Shown here: piece after piece, positions 37,289 through 47,123 of the stretch
Layout of the letters: every line of letters starts with the position of its first letter
How positions within the stretch are numbered: position 1 is the stretch's first letter
Assembly: GCA_023213215.1 (NCBI GenBank)
Contig: CP096136.1
Location: 1,364,001 to 1,428,000 of the forward strand
Direction: 5' to 3'
Length of the DNA stretch: 64,000 bases
Origin: Flavobacterium sp. JAD_PAG50586_2
Lineage (GTDB): Bacteria > Bacteroidota > Bacteroidia > Flavobacteriales > Flavobacteriaceae
Notes under the pieces: generated by a model
Told to the model about the DNA's origin: nothing
Databases searched by the model: none
Seen by the model: only the letters and a program-made list of their open reading frames with translations
Made by a program: the position numbers and the translations under genes

Positions 37289-38952
37289 TTACCTCTTCAC
37301 AAACCTCCCGAATCGGCTACCCGCTTTCAAAATGTAAACTCCTGAAGGCAGATTGCTGACATTAACTGTATTGGCATTTATTTTTGCAGAAAGTATTTGC
37401 CTTCCAGTCAGGTCATATACGGAGATAGCCAAATCATTTTCCAGTCCTGTGTCTTCAAAATTTAGTTCATTCTGAACCGGATTTGGAAATATCTTTAACC
37501 CGTTTGCCATAGTAAATTCGGGATTAGCGAGCGTTGAAAACTGAAAAGTTGCACTTACAGGCACGTGATCGGAGGTAGTGTTGAAATAATTAGTGATTCC
37601 CTGAATTGCCGTTACTTCCTGCGCTGCGCTGTTGGCAACATAACTTGAGGACAGTTCATTCGAAAACATAATGTTCTCAATAAGCTCATGGTTCCAGTGG
37701 TAACCATTAAGGTATTGTGTCGTTGCCGTGTAATTGGCAGTGTCATTCATCAAATTCTGATAAGGAGAAACTGTACATCCACAGGCAGTACTCGTTGTTC
37801 CGATAAGGTAATCATTGAAATCTCCTATCAGTATAAATTTTTTGTACTGTAATTTGCCCCGTCAAGTATTGTTTTGAGCGCTTGAGAAGCACCAAGCCTT
37901 CGGGTATAGCTATCAGCATCGCCATCTTCTGATTTGGCATGTATATTTACAATAGAAATAGGCACCACGTTAGCACCAGCAATCAGATTTACATTATATA
38001 AGGCAGGGAATCGTCCGCTTGACCAATTGTAATAATAAGAATTACCCTGTGCAGAATTCCCGCTGCTTAATAGGCCTGAGTTTACAAACTGCACCCTTGC
38101 CTTTTTATAGATGATGCCCTGTCGCTGTTCGCAATCGTCAGTAGTAGCAGGGACCAGTCTGCCTTCCCATTGGTCATTGCCCAAAAGGGTTACTAAGTTT
38201 GTAAAGGCCGCAACTGATACTGGATTGGTAACTTCCTGCAGGCAGAAGATGTCTGAATTCATCGCCAGCATTGCCGAAGCTACATTATTTAATTGTAAAG
38301 TTTCATTGGTTGGCCCGAAAGAGGTACATCCAAACCATTCTATATTCCAATTTGTAATCTTGAAATTAGCTATATCGGGATTTATCGGCACTTCGCCCTT
38401 AACCTTTACATTTTTAATCTCCCAGGTTGCGCTCTGTGTGTTACTGCTCATATAACGGAAAGCGATACGAGAATTAGCAGACTTTGCAGCTTCCGGGATA
38501 ATAATTTCTCCGGAAGAAATATATTGCCAGGCCGTAGTAACGGTATGATTGACTCCTGTGAGTTCAATCCACTGTGTAGTTGCTACATCGCCAGTGTAGT
38601 TGTCCGTGGCATAAGCTTTATACCAGCCTTGGGAAACGCCAACATTCACAACACTTGCACTTCCTCGCGTATGGTTAAAAGTAAGTTTAACGTTATTTAC
38701 ACCAGCCAAATTCATTGTTGGGCTAATCAGCCAGTCTTCATTTTGAAAATTTTGTGCTGTTGCATATCCACTGCATACAGCACCATAGGAAGAACTAAAA
38801 GTCCATGTTTGGGCACCGGTAACGCTAACGGCTGTAAAGGAATTAAAACTTGCCTGTGTGAGCAGGGTCTGGTCAAGGATTGTAGTTTGCGCCTGTAAAA
38901 AGTTCACGCAGGCAATGGCCAACAATATGGTATATCTGATGCATTTTTTCAT
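37289..38952 (-). CDS. T9SS-secreted endonuclease/exonuclease/phosphatase-family protein (one frameshift)
   Basis: About 554 residues after correction. Signal peptide MKKCIRYTILLAIACVNFLQA; residues 20-190 form a choice-of-anchor/jelly-roll domain (WLISPTMNLAGVNNVKLTFNH); residues 200-470 an EEP nuclease domain with ITNWNIEWFG, DIFCLQEVTNP, IVNIHAKSEDGD, and after correction ILIGDFNDYLIG and SDHVPVSATF; then a type A sorting domain (LKIFPNPVQNELNF...YDLTGRQIL...GVYILKA...RFVKR). The break is a T6 run at 37838-37843; adding one base restores the GDFND metal site. It is probably a surface or extracellular DNase, or a phosphatase, for nutrient acquisition. A single gene. Confidence 0.82.
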
Positions 38953-39022
38953 TTTCTTGTGGAGATAATGTTAATTTCGTGGTAAACATACAAAAAAACT
39001 ACTACGGTTATATGTTAAGAAA

Positions 39023-39457
39023 TCATATCCCCTTTATTACGTAAGTAACAATTCCCCAGACGATAAACTGGTTTGATTCGGTGACCTGGATTGGTTGAAA
39101 GTCCTTGTTTTCGGGGATGAGATAAATGCCGTCTTTGTTTATTTTTATACGCTTTACTGTAAATTCGCCGTCGATGCAACACACTGCAATCTTATTGTCT
39201 GCCGGTTCGAGGCTTCGGTCGATAATCATGATATCGCCATCATCAATCCCGGCACCAGTCATCGAATCGCCATCTGCTTTAGCATAAAAAGTGGCCTCAT
39301 GGTTTTTGACCAAAAATTTATCCAGGCTCATCTTATTATCTTCAAAATCGATGGCAGGCGAAGGAAATCCTGCTTTGATTCCACCTGCTACAAAAGGAAG
39401 TTCCAGTGCATTTTCAAGATTGGGGATAAAAAAGGAAAGTTTCTTTTTTACTGGCAT
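39023..39457 (-). CDS. umuD: UmuD-like S24 peptidase, DNA polymerase V subunit
   Basis: 144 residues. The self-cleavage site is AG in GGIKAGFPSPA (about residue 28). The catalytic serine is in KADGDSMTGAGI and the lysine in GEFTVKRIKI. There is no HTH, so it is UmuD-like rather than LexA-like. Cleaved UmuD' would activate UmuC for error-prone synthesis past DNA lesions. Its start overlaps the end of umuC by 10 bases. The order umuC-umuD is the reverse of the E. coli operon. The intact serine-lysine dyad indicates an active protease. Confidence 0.88.
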   Translation of the reverse strand: MPVKKKLSFFIPNLENALELPFVAGGIKAGFPSPAIDFEDNKMSLDKFLVKNHEATFYAKADGDSMTGAGIDDGDIMIIDRSLEPADNKIAVCCIDGEFTVKRIKINKDGIYLIPENKDFQPIQVTESNQFIVWGIVTYVIKGI

Positions 39458-40721
39458 TTTATTTTCAGTATCTGATTAAAATCGGTAGTGTATTTTGGCG
39501 ACAAATGGTCCTGCCTCATTTTCCATGTATGTTGTAAATCCTGGTTGCCCAGGCGTATTTTTCTTTCACCTGTTTTTTGATGAAAGGCATCTATTACCTG
39601 CATCAGTTTGATGTGTTTTGGATTTTCATCTTCAAACAAATGGAATTGCTTTTGGTTTTCGGGAATGATTCCGGTTACGATAACGCCTGCTTTTGAATAG
39701 CGTTCGCCTTCTTCATAAATTTTTTTCAGAAGTGCAACTGCAGTAGTACTGATGGTTAAAGTTGAATTGCTGGCAAAAGGAAGTGTTTCCATCTGATTGA
39801 AATAAATCCGCTTCCTACCATTTTCATGCTCATCTTGTTTTATCAAAAGTACAATTATGCTATGGCAGCAGGATTTTTGCTTCCGTAATTTTTCGGCGCA
39901 GACCGAAGCAAATGTTGAAACACGTTCCTTAATTTCATTAAAATCGGTAAGCTTGTGCTTAAACATTCGCGTAATGGCGATACTTTTTTCTTTTCTTCGA
40001 GTTCATCTTCAATCATCAGCATTGGTTTTCCTTCCAACTCCATTTTTAGGCGAAGACCGGTAATGCCCATTACCATTCTTATAAAAGCTTCATGTTGTGG
40101 CAAAGTAAAATCATAAGCTGTGATGATATTCCTTGCCTGCATTTTCTTCTTGAGGCGGAAACCAATTCCCCAGACATCTCCAATTTTGGTCCATTTTAAT
40201 GCCTTGATTCGTTTCTCCTCAGTGTCTATAACATAGACTCCGTTGGTTTGTTTGGGATATTTCCGGGCGATTTTATTGGCAACTTTTGATAATGCCTTAC
40301 TTTCTCCAAATCCGACACAAACGGGGATGCTGAGCCATTTCATGATGCGGAGTTTCATCTGGATTCCATATTCGTTGAAACCATCTACCGCCACACCATC
40401 AAAATTCATAAAAGCTTCATCAATGCTGTATTGTTCAACATGGGGCGTAAAGCCTCTAAGTATTTCCATCACACGATTGCTCAAATCGCCATACAAAGGA
40501 TAATTGGATGAAAATACTTGGATACCTTTCTCTTTAAGTTCACTACGCACTTTAAATTCGGGTGCGCCCATCGGAATACCTAATGTTTTAGCTTCGTCGC
40601 TTCGTGAAATAATACAACCATCGTTATTGGATAGAATAACAATCGGTTTGCCATTCAGCTTAGGCTGAAAAACACGTTCGCAGGAAGCATAAAAATTATT
40701 GCAGTCGACTAAAGCATACAT
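39448..40721 (-). CDS. umuC: UmuC-like Y-family DNA polymerase (one frameshift)
   Basis: About 424 residues. It begins MYALVDCNNFYASCERVFQP, the Y-family N-terminus with the first catalytic Asp. DGCIISRSDEAK and QYSIDEAFMNFDG follow (catalytic DE), then a helix-hairpin-helix thumb (IGDVWGIGFRLKKKMQ). The frame breaks at T6, 39984-39989; one more base gives EEKKKSIAITRMFKHKLTDFNEIKERV and a full-length C-terminal domain with NQKQFHLFED, a plausible clamp-binding motif. It performs translesion synthesis with UmuD'. A 19-bp palindrome lies about 53-71 bases upstream of the start. Confidence 0.86.
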
Positions 40722-40773
40722 GGGGTAAATTTACAAAAATGGCTTCCTTTTTTATCTGTACCAAAAAGTTAAT

Positions 40774-40792
40774 TTTATCAAATGTTGATAAA
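40774..40792. promoter_or_regulatory. Perfect inverted repeat upstream of umuC, candidate operator
   Basis: TTTATCAA-atg-TTGATAAA, 8-bp arms, lies between the umuC start and the HTH gene. It is well placed for a repressor of umuC-umuD. It does not resemble the E. coli LexA box. Confidence 0.5.
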
Positions 40793-40797
40793 TAAAA

Positions 40798-40824
40798 AAC
40801 CCATCAAATTTCTCTTGACGGGTT
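40798..40824 (-). terminator. Terminator after the 40848 gene
   Basis: On the minus strand AACCCGTCAA pairs with TTGATGGGTT (one G-T pair) and is followed by T-rich sequence. It overlaps the umuC promoter region. Confidence 0.7.
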
Positions 40825-40847
40825 CTAATAATATCCTGAAGGCAATG

Positions 40848-41168
40848 TCATTTTTGTGACAGTTCATCTTTTATAAACATTTTTAATTCTTCCAGGTCTT
40901 TAATCATTCTATTGATTTTCCTTATTGGATTTATTTCATAGTCTGTTGTGGGTTCATTCATCTGGTTCTTATCATCCATCCAATCTTCTACGTTGGCTTC
41001 GGGAAAATACTTTTTGATTTTTAGGATAAATGTTGCCGATATTTTATCCTGATTAAGATAACGCGAGATTAATGATTCGCTGTAATTATCCATCCTTTTC
41101 GATATTCCTCTGTTGTCAAGGCCTAAGTCATTATAAAAATATGCTTTCGCTTTATCTGAAAAACCCAT
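40848..41168 (-). CDS. Helix-turn-helix-like small regulator
   Basis: 106 residues. The N-terminal half (MGFSDKAKAYFYNDLG, then NRGISKRMDNYSESLISRYLN) reads as a compact lambda-repressor-like HTH: a turn DLGLDNRGISKRMDNY and a second helix SESLISRYLNQDKISATFILKIKKYFPEAN that places ISRYL at the recognition position. The C-terminal half is a charged helix (RKINRMIKDLEELKMFIKDEL), probably for dimerisation. It is divergent from the 41292 small gene and upstream of umuC-umuD, so it could repress either. The family match is by pattern only. Confidence 0.55.
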   Translation of the reverse strand: MGFSDKAKAYFYNDLGLDNRGISKRMDNYSESLISRYLNQDKISATFILKIKKYFPEANVEDWMDDKNQMNEPTTDYEINPIRKINRMIKDLEELKMFIKDELSQK

Positions 41169-41231
41169 ATCAATTATTTAGGAAGATTTAAAAAAATTTG
41201 ACTATTTGTAAAATAATTCATAGTAAAGTTT

Positions 41232-41239
41232 TACCTTTG
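41232..41239 (+). promoter_or_regulatory. Candidate promoter -7 box (TACCTTTG)
   Basis: It matches TAnnTTTG. TTTG at 41205-41208 could be the -33 element, although the spacing of 23 is long. It would serve the 41292 gene. Confidence 0.4.
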
Positions 41240-41291
41240 ATAAAAGTTTCATATAAATTTGTGATAGATATATATAAATTAAGTAAAACTT

Positions 41292-41572
41292 ATGACAAAT
41301 ATAAAAGAAAAAGTAACAGTTTCAAATGTTAAAGCACACATTGAAAAAGCTTTTGAGATTATCAATGAGTTTCTGCCTTCACCTTATGTTGATAAAGTAT
41401 TGGCTCTTCTTCCGGAACCAAAACCTAAAAAAGCTATATCAGGAATGTGAGGTACAGGGTTACAGCATCACACGATAACCGCATAGATATAATAAATGCG
41501 CTATTGCAGGTTGCAAAAGATAACAAAGCAGCGATTGAAAAGTTAATTGAAAATACTTCGGAGGAAGAGTGA
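41292..41572 (+). CDS. Small protein of unknown function (probable frameshift)
   Basis: The ATG at 41292 opens a 52-residue frame (MTNIKEKVTVSNVKAHIEKA...EPKPKKAISGM). If GGAATG at 41442-41447 had one more A the frame would continue as SGNVRYRVTASHDNRIDIINALLQVAKDNKAAIEKLIENTSEEE to a TGA at 41570-41572, giving 93 residues. Both halves are charged and helical. It is divergent from the HTH gene, as in phage or mobile-element switches, but no other phage genes are present. No family is recognised. The following 400 bases (41573-41972) hold only short hairpins, for example TTTTGCC-tatt-GGCAAAA at 41829-41846. Confidence 0.45.
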
Positions 41573-41972
41573 GCTTAAGTTCAACCAGCTTTTAGAAGAA
41601 AATAAAGAAGTGCTCACATGAGCATTTATATATAATCAGGTTATGCCCTGATGAAATTTGTTCCCGCCGGCTTTTTGATATAAACATTTATGTCAAATCC
41701 ATAAAAACAATCCCTAAAATGTTTTTAACAGGAACGATTAAACGTTTACGAGACGAATCCCACAACAGTCTAAAGTAGACAGCTATAGCGCCATAGGGCG
41801 TCATGGTCATTATTTTATGCGTTAAAATTTTTGCCTATTGGCAAAACATGGAATATTTAAAAAAATGGATATGCAATAATCAATTAAAAGGAGAAAGCCA
41901 CTACGGGATGTAATGGCTCTCACAGCTAAAAAACAATCTCTTACAAAAGTTTAATTTAACATTATCAAAATT

Positions 41973-42720
41973 ATGAAAAACAAATTTAAAAACACCTTAG
42001 GATTAACTATTATCTGCACTCTTACGTGCATCACTTTCAGTACAATTTTCTCATTATTTACCTCTTGTTCAAAAGATAACGGTGATGGCATGCAAAACAA
42101 GCTGGCATTATTTGAAATCCACCTGAAGGACAAGAAAAGTTTGGGCAACACCTATTCAAAGGCTCCATATACTGAAGAAACGGTAAAGAATAAGAAAAAC
42201 CAATATGACTATGAAGGGGAATTAATCCTGAAAAAACACAGAAATATCGAGGACCATGCTGAGGCAAGAATGGCTTTGCCAAATACAACATTTGATAATG
42301 ATTTAGAGCCATTTATCAGCCAGCAAACCTCAGATTTTAAAAAATTTCAATGAATGATTTAAATTCAGATGAAAAAAGCTGCTGGAAAGTTTCGAGGAAA
42401 ATTTTATACCATCTATAGAAATGATAATTGATTATGAGAATTTTGTATATGAAAACTATCCCGATCAATCAAAAATGAGGAACTTTTTGACCATCATAAC
42501 CAGAATAAAATACAATATCTTTATCACCAACTCTGATATCGCAAGCAAAAGGACATTATCTGGCTGGGAAAGTTGTCTTGTGCAATGCTTAGGACATGTG
42601 TATGGCTCCTATAATGCTATAAAATGGATTCAATTTGGAATCAATCCAGGAGGAGATATCCTATGGGAAGCAGCTTCTTGCGCATGGGACTGTAGAGTAG
42701 CAGGGTATTATGGACACTAA
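41973..42720 (+). CDS. Lipoprotein with a C-terminal twin CX3C motif (two frameshifts)
   Basis: Lipoprotein signal peptide with lipobox FTSC (about residue 32, followed by SKDNGDG). Two A6 runs (42339-42344 and 42372-42377) each one base short break the frame. Adding both gives one 249-residue protein reading through SDFKKISMNDLNSDEKKLLESF. The C-terminal 60 residues are unusual: WESCLVQCLGHV...EAASCAWDCRVAGYYGH, i.e. C-X3-C-X30-C-X3-C in a rather hydrophobic, glycine-rich stretch. I recognise no family. It lies 10 bases upstream of a four-helix membrane protein gene, which suggests a secreted-factor/membrane-partner pair. The function is unknown. Confidence 0.55.
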
Positions 42721-42730
42721 ATTTATTAGC

Positions 42731-43158
42731 ATGGAAACAATAAAAAACAAAACCTATATAATATACCCACTTATAATATCATTAATAATGGTATTGGTAT
42801 TTCTGGTTGATCAAAGTTTAATTCCGAGGTATATGCTTTTTTGATTTCGATACTTTTGATGGGACTTACACTCTACCACATTCCATATCGATTAATGAAA
42901 AGTTCTGAAACCTTTATTTCAAGGCGCGTAGATATTATTTCAAATCTTATATTAGGCGTTACTTGTGGGTATGTTAATATTCTATTATTTTCTAACAGTC
43001 CATCTGTAATCACTTTTGGGAATGTTCTGGTAATTGTAAGCAGCCTTTTTTCCTATTATATTTTATATATTAACAAAGAGAGGTCCCGAGAAATTTTTAT
43101 ATCACACTTTATAATTATTTTCTTTCTGATAGGGCTCCTCAAGTTTATTATAAAATAA
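42731..43158 (+). CDS. Four-helix membrane protein of unknown function (one frameshift)
   Basis: The ATG at 42731 starts METIKNKTYIIYPLIISLIM. The frame stops at a T6 run (42837-42842), and one more T gives RYMLFLISILLMGLTLYHIPYRLM and a 142-residue protein. Helices lie near residues 9-28, 35-55, 72-92 and 98-135 (the last continuing into IFISHFIIIFFLIGLLKFII). There is no recognised domain. It is co-transcribed with the preceding lipoprotein and closed by a terminator at 43239. An immunity-like role for the lipoprotein partner is possible but only inferred from the arrangement. Confidence 0.5.
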
Positions 43159-43238
43159 ACCTAGTATGAAATTTTGTTGTAGTTTTCTTTTATCGGCCTT
43201 GTGCAGTTTATGAAATAAGGAAATCTTACTTTAATAAA

Positions 43239-43268
43239 AAACCCGTCAAAATTGCTCTTGACGGGTTT
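43239..43268. terminator. Bidirectional terminator
   Basis: Perfect 11-bp stem AAACCCGTCAA / TTGACGGGTTT between the membrane-protein gene and the convergent OmpA-family gene. Confidence 0.88.
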
Positions 43269-43289
43269 GTATTTTATTTTTTGAATCGC

Positions 43290-44253
43290 CTAAAACTCGT
43301 TCAGCATTCTTGAAATCTCGTCTAATTTTGGCGTTAAGATAATTTCAATCCTACGGTTTTTAGCCTTTCCTTCCTGAGTGTCATTGCTTAGGATTGGAGC
43401 GAATTCGCCTCGACCGGCAGCAGTTAGGTTTTGTTTTCTGATGCCGTTGTTTTCTGCCAGGATGTTTACGATAGCTGTGGCTCTTTTGGTCGATAAATCC
43501 CAGTTGCTTTCAATACCGCCACCAATGTTTCCTAGTATTTTATCGTTATCGGTGTGGCCTTCAATCAACACTGTAATGTCTGGATTCTGTGCGAGTACTT
43601 TTCCAACTTCCACGACTGCTCTTCTTCCTTCCGAACCTACAGCCCAACTTCCGGTTTGGAACAATAATTTATTTTCCATCGACACATATACTTTTCCGTT
43701 TTTCTGCTCCACGGTAAGTCCTTTGCCCTCAAACGCATTTAGCGCTTTTGACAAGGTATCTTTCAGTTTTCTCATAGCTGCATCTTTGGCCGCAATCATG
43801 CTTTCGAGTTCGTTAAGTCGCTTGGTATTAGACGCCAGTTCACTGTTGAGTTTATTCAGCCTGTCCTGTTCAGCAGCCAATGCTTTTTCCTTTGCATCTA
43901 ACTGCGCCAGTAATTCGCGGTTTTTGGACATATTGGTTTCGAGCGCGTCGTTGCTGTTTCGTTCCAAAGCTGCGTATGAATCCTGCAATGTTTTTAGGTT
44001 ATTGCTCGTTGCGGTACAGTCAGCCTGAAGTTTGGCTTTTTCTGCTTTGAGAGCGTCCAATTCTGCAATAAGCGATTTGTTTACCGAATCGAATTCGGCG
44101 TTAGCTTTGTGCAGTTCGTCATTTTCATCGGTTAAAAACCGGTTCTCTTTTTTAAGTCGGTGTATTTGTTTTCCAAATCGTTATAGATTTTTTAGACACA
44201 CACGATGTCAGCAAACTCATGACGGCTAAACCAAATATTATCTTTTTTATCAT
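43290..44253 (-). CDS. OmpA-family peptidoglycan-binding lipoprotein (two frameshifts)
   Basis: About 321 residues. The ATG at 44253 opens a lipoprotein signal peptide, MIKKIIFGLAVMSLLTSC, with lipobox LTSC. Two T6 runs (44188-44193 and 44148-44153) are each one short; correcting both gives SKKIYNDLENKYTDLKKENRFLTDENDELHK, the start of a long periplasmic coiled coil (to about residue 195). The C-terminal OmpA domain (about 200-310) has VLIEGHTDNDKIL, NWDLSTKRATAIVNIL and GRGEFAPILSNDTQEGKAKNRRIEIIL, with the Asp and Arg that grip diaminopimelate. It anchors the outer membrane to the cell wall. Confidence 0.86.
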
Positions 44254-44292
44254 ACTTTCTATTTTCTATGTTCTATTCTCTTGCTTCTTTCT

Positions 44293-45053
44293 CTAATCTA
44301 TTTCCACCAAAATCGGGCAATGGTCTGAATGTTTGGCTTCAGGTAAAATGACCGCCCTACTCATCCGGTCACGTAAATTTTCGCTCACCAGATTGTAATC
44401 GATACGCCAGCCTTTGTTATTCCCTCGAGCTCCGGCACGGTAACTCCACCAACTGTAATTGTGTGGTTCTTTATTGAAATGACGGAAGCTGTCGATAAAT
44501 CCTGATTTCATAAAGTTATTGAGCCACGCGCGTTCTTCCGGCAAAAATCCGGAAACGGTCCGGTTCCTTATCGGATCATGGATGTCGATTTCTTCGTGGC
44601 AGATATTGTAATCCCCACAAATGATCAGATTTGGAATCTCGTTCTTCAACGCGTTGATATAATTCTGGAAATCATCCATGTATTTGAACTTGTGGTCCAA
44701 ACGATCCAAATTGGTTCCCGAAGGCAGGTACAAACTCATTACCGAAATATCGTCAAAGTCGGCTCTAAGGTTCCGTCCTTCGAAATCCATGTGCGTTACT
44801 TCGGTTCCGCGAACTACTTTGTTGGGTTTGGTTTTGGATAGGATTGCAACACCACTATACCCCTTTTTTGTGCTGAAAAATAATACTGATAAGGATAACC
44901 GGCAGCGGTAATTGCTTCGGTGGGAATCTGGTCTTCGGTAGCCTTAATCTCCTGAAGGCAAATTACATCGGGGTTTGCCTGCTGTATCCAATCTAAAAAT
45001 CCTTTCGTTATTGCGGCACGAATACCATTAACGTTATAAGAAATGATCCTCAT
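44293..45053 (-). CDS. xth: Exodeoxyribonuclease III family AP endonuclease (one frameshift)
   Basis: About 253 residues after correction, normal for the family. MRIISYNVNGIRAAITKGFLDW and DVICLQEIKA (catalytic Glu) lie in the first part. An A5 run (44876-44880) is one short; correction gives FSTKKGYSGVAILSKTKPNKVV and joins LIICGDYNICHEEIDIHDP (catalytic Asp-x-Asn), a WWSYRAGARGNNKGWRIDY segment and SDHCPILVEID (catalytic Asp-His). It incises at abasic sites and trims 3' ends in base-excision repair. The ATG at 45053 is the conserved start. Confidence 0.9.
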
Positions 45054-45210
45054 ATTGTCTCTAAATTTTTTAACTTCGTTCAATTCGGCCTAAGCCTCGG
45101 GTCAAAAGTAATGATTTGTCGTTTAAGATTAACAATTTAAGATTACAGAAATTTTTCGGCTTCAGAAATCAAAAATCGTCAAACGGCAATCTTCAATTCA
45201 TCAGAATTGT

Positions 45211-45218
45211 TATCTTTG
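45211..45218 (+). promoter_or_regulatory. Candidate -7 box (TATCTTTG)
   Basis: An exact fit to TAnnTTTG, 28 bases before the ATG at 45246. It supports that start over any codon upstream of 45211. Confidence 0.45.
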
Positions 45219-45245
45219 TTTCGTGCTCAAAAAAACAAATATTAC

Positions 45246-47063
45246 ATGGGTTTAGTTACCGCTAAAGAAGTTGCAAAGGCAATAAACGCTGACAAATACG
45301 GCGTTTTCGGCACTTTTTGTGGCTGGCTGCTGATGAAAGCCTTAAAAATATCTACGTTAAACAAAATCTACGACCGAAATAAACATTTGAGCGAAGTGGA
45401 ATTCCTAAATGCTATTCTGGACGAGTTTCAGATCAAATTTGAAATTCCGGAAGAGGATTTTAAACGGCTTCCGAAAGATGGTGCTTACATTACTATTTCG
45501 AATCATCCACTAGGTGGCATCGACGGTATATTATTGTTGAAATTAATGCTTGAGAAGGAACCCGATTTCAAGATCATAGCCAATTTCCTGTTGCACCGCA
45601 TAGAGCCGATGAAACAATATATCATGCCGGTTAATCCTTTCGAAGACCGCAAAGATGCGAAATCGAGCGTGATTGGAATTAAGGAAACACTACGGCATTT
45701 GAGTGATGGCAAACCACTCGGAATGTTTCCGGCAGGAGAAGTTTCGACTTATAAAGACGGCCAGATTGTTGTAGATAAAGTATGGGAAGAAGGCGCTATC
45801 AAAGTAATTAGAAAAGCACAGGTTCCTGTAGTCCCGATTTATTTCCATGCCAAAAACAGCCGCTTTTTTTACCTTTTATCCAAAATCAACCCAACGCTCA
45901 GAACCGCCAAACTTCCTTCTGAATTGTTGACACAAAAAGATCGGGTAATTAAAGTGCGTATCGGAAAACCTATTTCGGTTGCCGAGCAAAACGAACACAA
46001 AACCATCGAAGAATATTCCGATTTCCTTAGAAGGAAAACGTATATGCTGTCGAATTCCTTCAATAAGGAAAACACTATTTTTGATCCCCAAAACCTCAAC
46101 CTCAACCTGAATCTCAAATCGCCAAAGAGTCCGAAACAGATTGTAAAGCCTGCGAATCACGACAAGATACTGGAAGAAATTGCCGCCTTGAGAGACAGTG
46201 ACCATCGTTTGCTGCAAAGCAAGAACTATTTGGTTTTCCTCGTTCCTGCAGATAAGATTCCGAACATTCTCCACGAAATTGGGCGTTTGCGCGAAATCAC
46301 TTTTAGGGCGGTTGGTGAAGGAACAAATGAGTCTATCGACCTAGACCGATTTGATTCCTATTATCAGCACATGTTTTTATGGGACGATGAATCGCAAATG
46401 ATTGCAGGTGCATACCGAATGGGATTTGGCTCGGAAATTTTTCCAAAATATGGCATTGAAGGTTTTTATCTTCAGGATCTCTTCCGATTTGAACCCGAGC
46501 TATATGGCATGATGGAACAGTCGATTGAAATGGGAAGGGCTTTTATCATTAACGAATACCAGCAGAAACCGATGCCGTTGTTCCTGCTTTGGAAAGGGAT
46601 TGTACACACCACTTTGCGTTATCCGGAACATAAATTCCTTATTGGCGGTGTGAGTATCAGTAATCAGTTTACCGAATTTTCTAAATCGCTGATGATTGAA
46701 TTTATGAAGTCGCATTATTACGATCCGTATGTGGCGCAGTATATCCATCCAAAGAAAGAATTTAAGGTAAAACTAAAAGATGCAGACAAGGATTTTGTTT
46801 TCAATGAAACCGAAGCCGACCTGAATAAATTTGATAAAATCATTGACGAGGTAGAACCCGGAAGTCTACGTTTGCCTGTACTGATTAAAAAGTACATAAA
46901 ACAAAACGCGCGTGTTGTAGCTTTCAATGTTGATCCGATGTTTAACAATGCGGTTGATGGATTAATGTATATCCGCATCGCAGATTTACCTGAAAGCACG
47001 GTAAAACCAGTAATGGAAGAATTCCAGGCGGAACTCGAAAGAAAAGAAAAGAATTATAAATAA
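45246..47063 (+). CDS. olsF: Bifunctional acyltransferase, OlsF-like (PlsC domain + GNAT-like domain)
   Basis: 605 residues from the ATG at 45246. The N-terminal half (about 60-280) is a PlsC-type acyltransferase with ISNHPLGGIDGILLLKL (the NHX4D-like catalytic motif) and LGMFPAGEVSTYKDG. The C-terminal half (about 325-540) is a hemolysin/OlsB-like GNAT fold with YLVFLVPADKIPNILHEIGRLREITFRAVGEG and GFYLQDLFRFEPELYGMMEQSIEMGRAFI. In Flavobacterium and Serratia such fusions (OlsF) make ornithine- or other aminolipids by N- and O-acylation. Substrate identity here is inferred. The gene's terminator is interrupted by the IS3 element immediately downstream. Confidence 0.78.
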   Translation: MGLVTAKEVAKAINADKYGVFGTFCGWLLMKALKISTLNKIYDRNKHLSEVEFLNAILDEFQIKFEIPEEDFKRLPKDGAYITISNHPLGGIDGILLLKLMLEKEPDFKIIANFLLHRIEPMKQYIMPVNPFEDRKDAKSSVIGIKETLRHLSDGKPLGMFPAGEVSTYKDGQIVVDKVWEEGAIKVIRKAQVPVVPIYFHAKNSRFFYLLSKINPTLRTAKLPSELLTQKDRVIKVRIGKPISVAEQNEHKTIEEYSDFLRRKTYMLSNSFNKENTIFDPQNLNLNLNLKSPKSPKQIVKPANHDKILEEIAALRDSDHRLLQSKNYLVFLVPADKIPNILHEIGRLREITFRAVGEGTNESIDLDRFDSYYQHMFLWDDESQMIAGAYRMGFGSEIFPKYGIEGFYLQDLFRFEPELYGMMEQSIEMGRAFIINEYQQKPMPLFLLWKGIVHTTLRYPEHKFLIGGVSISNQFTEFSKSLMIEFMKSHYYDPYVAQYIHPKKEFKVKLKDADKDFVFNETEADLNKFDKIIDEVEPGSLRLPVLIKKYIKQNARVVAFNVDPMFNNAVDGLMYIRIADLPESTVKPVMEEFQAELERKEKNYK

Positions 47064-47064
47064 A

Positions 47065-47080
47065 AAAAGCCCTGAAGTTT
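47065..47080 (+). terminator. Left half of the OlsF-gene terminator, split by an IS
   Basis: AAAAAAGCCCTGA ends at the insertion point; the complementary TCAGGGCTTTTTT resumes at 48509-48521. Removing the element and one TTT duplicate rebuilds a perfect 7-bp GC-rich stem with an AGTT loop. Confidence 0.8.
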
Positions 47081-47123
47081 TGGACATGCCCCAAAAAGTT
47101 AGACACTATTTGGGGCATTTTTT

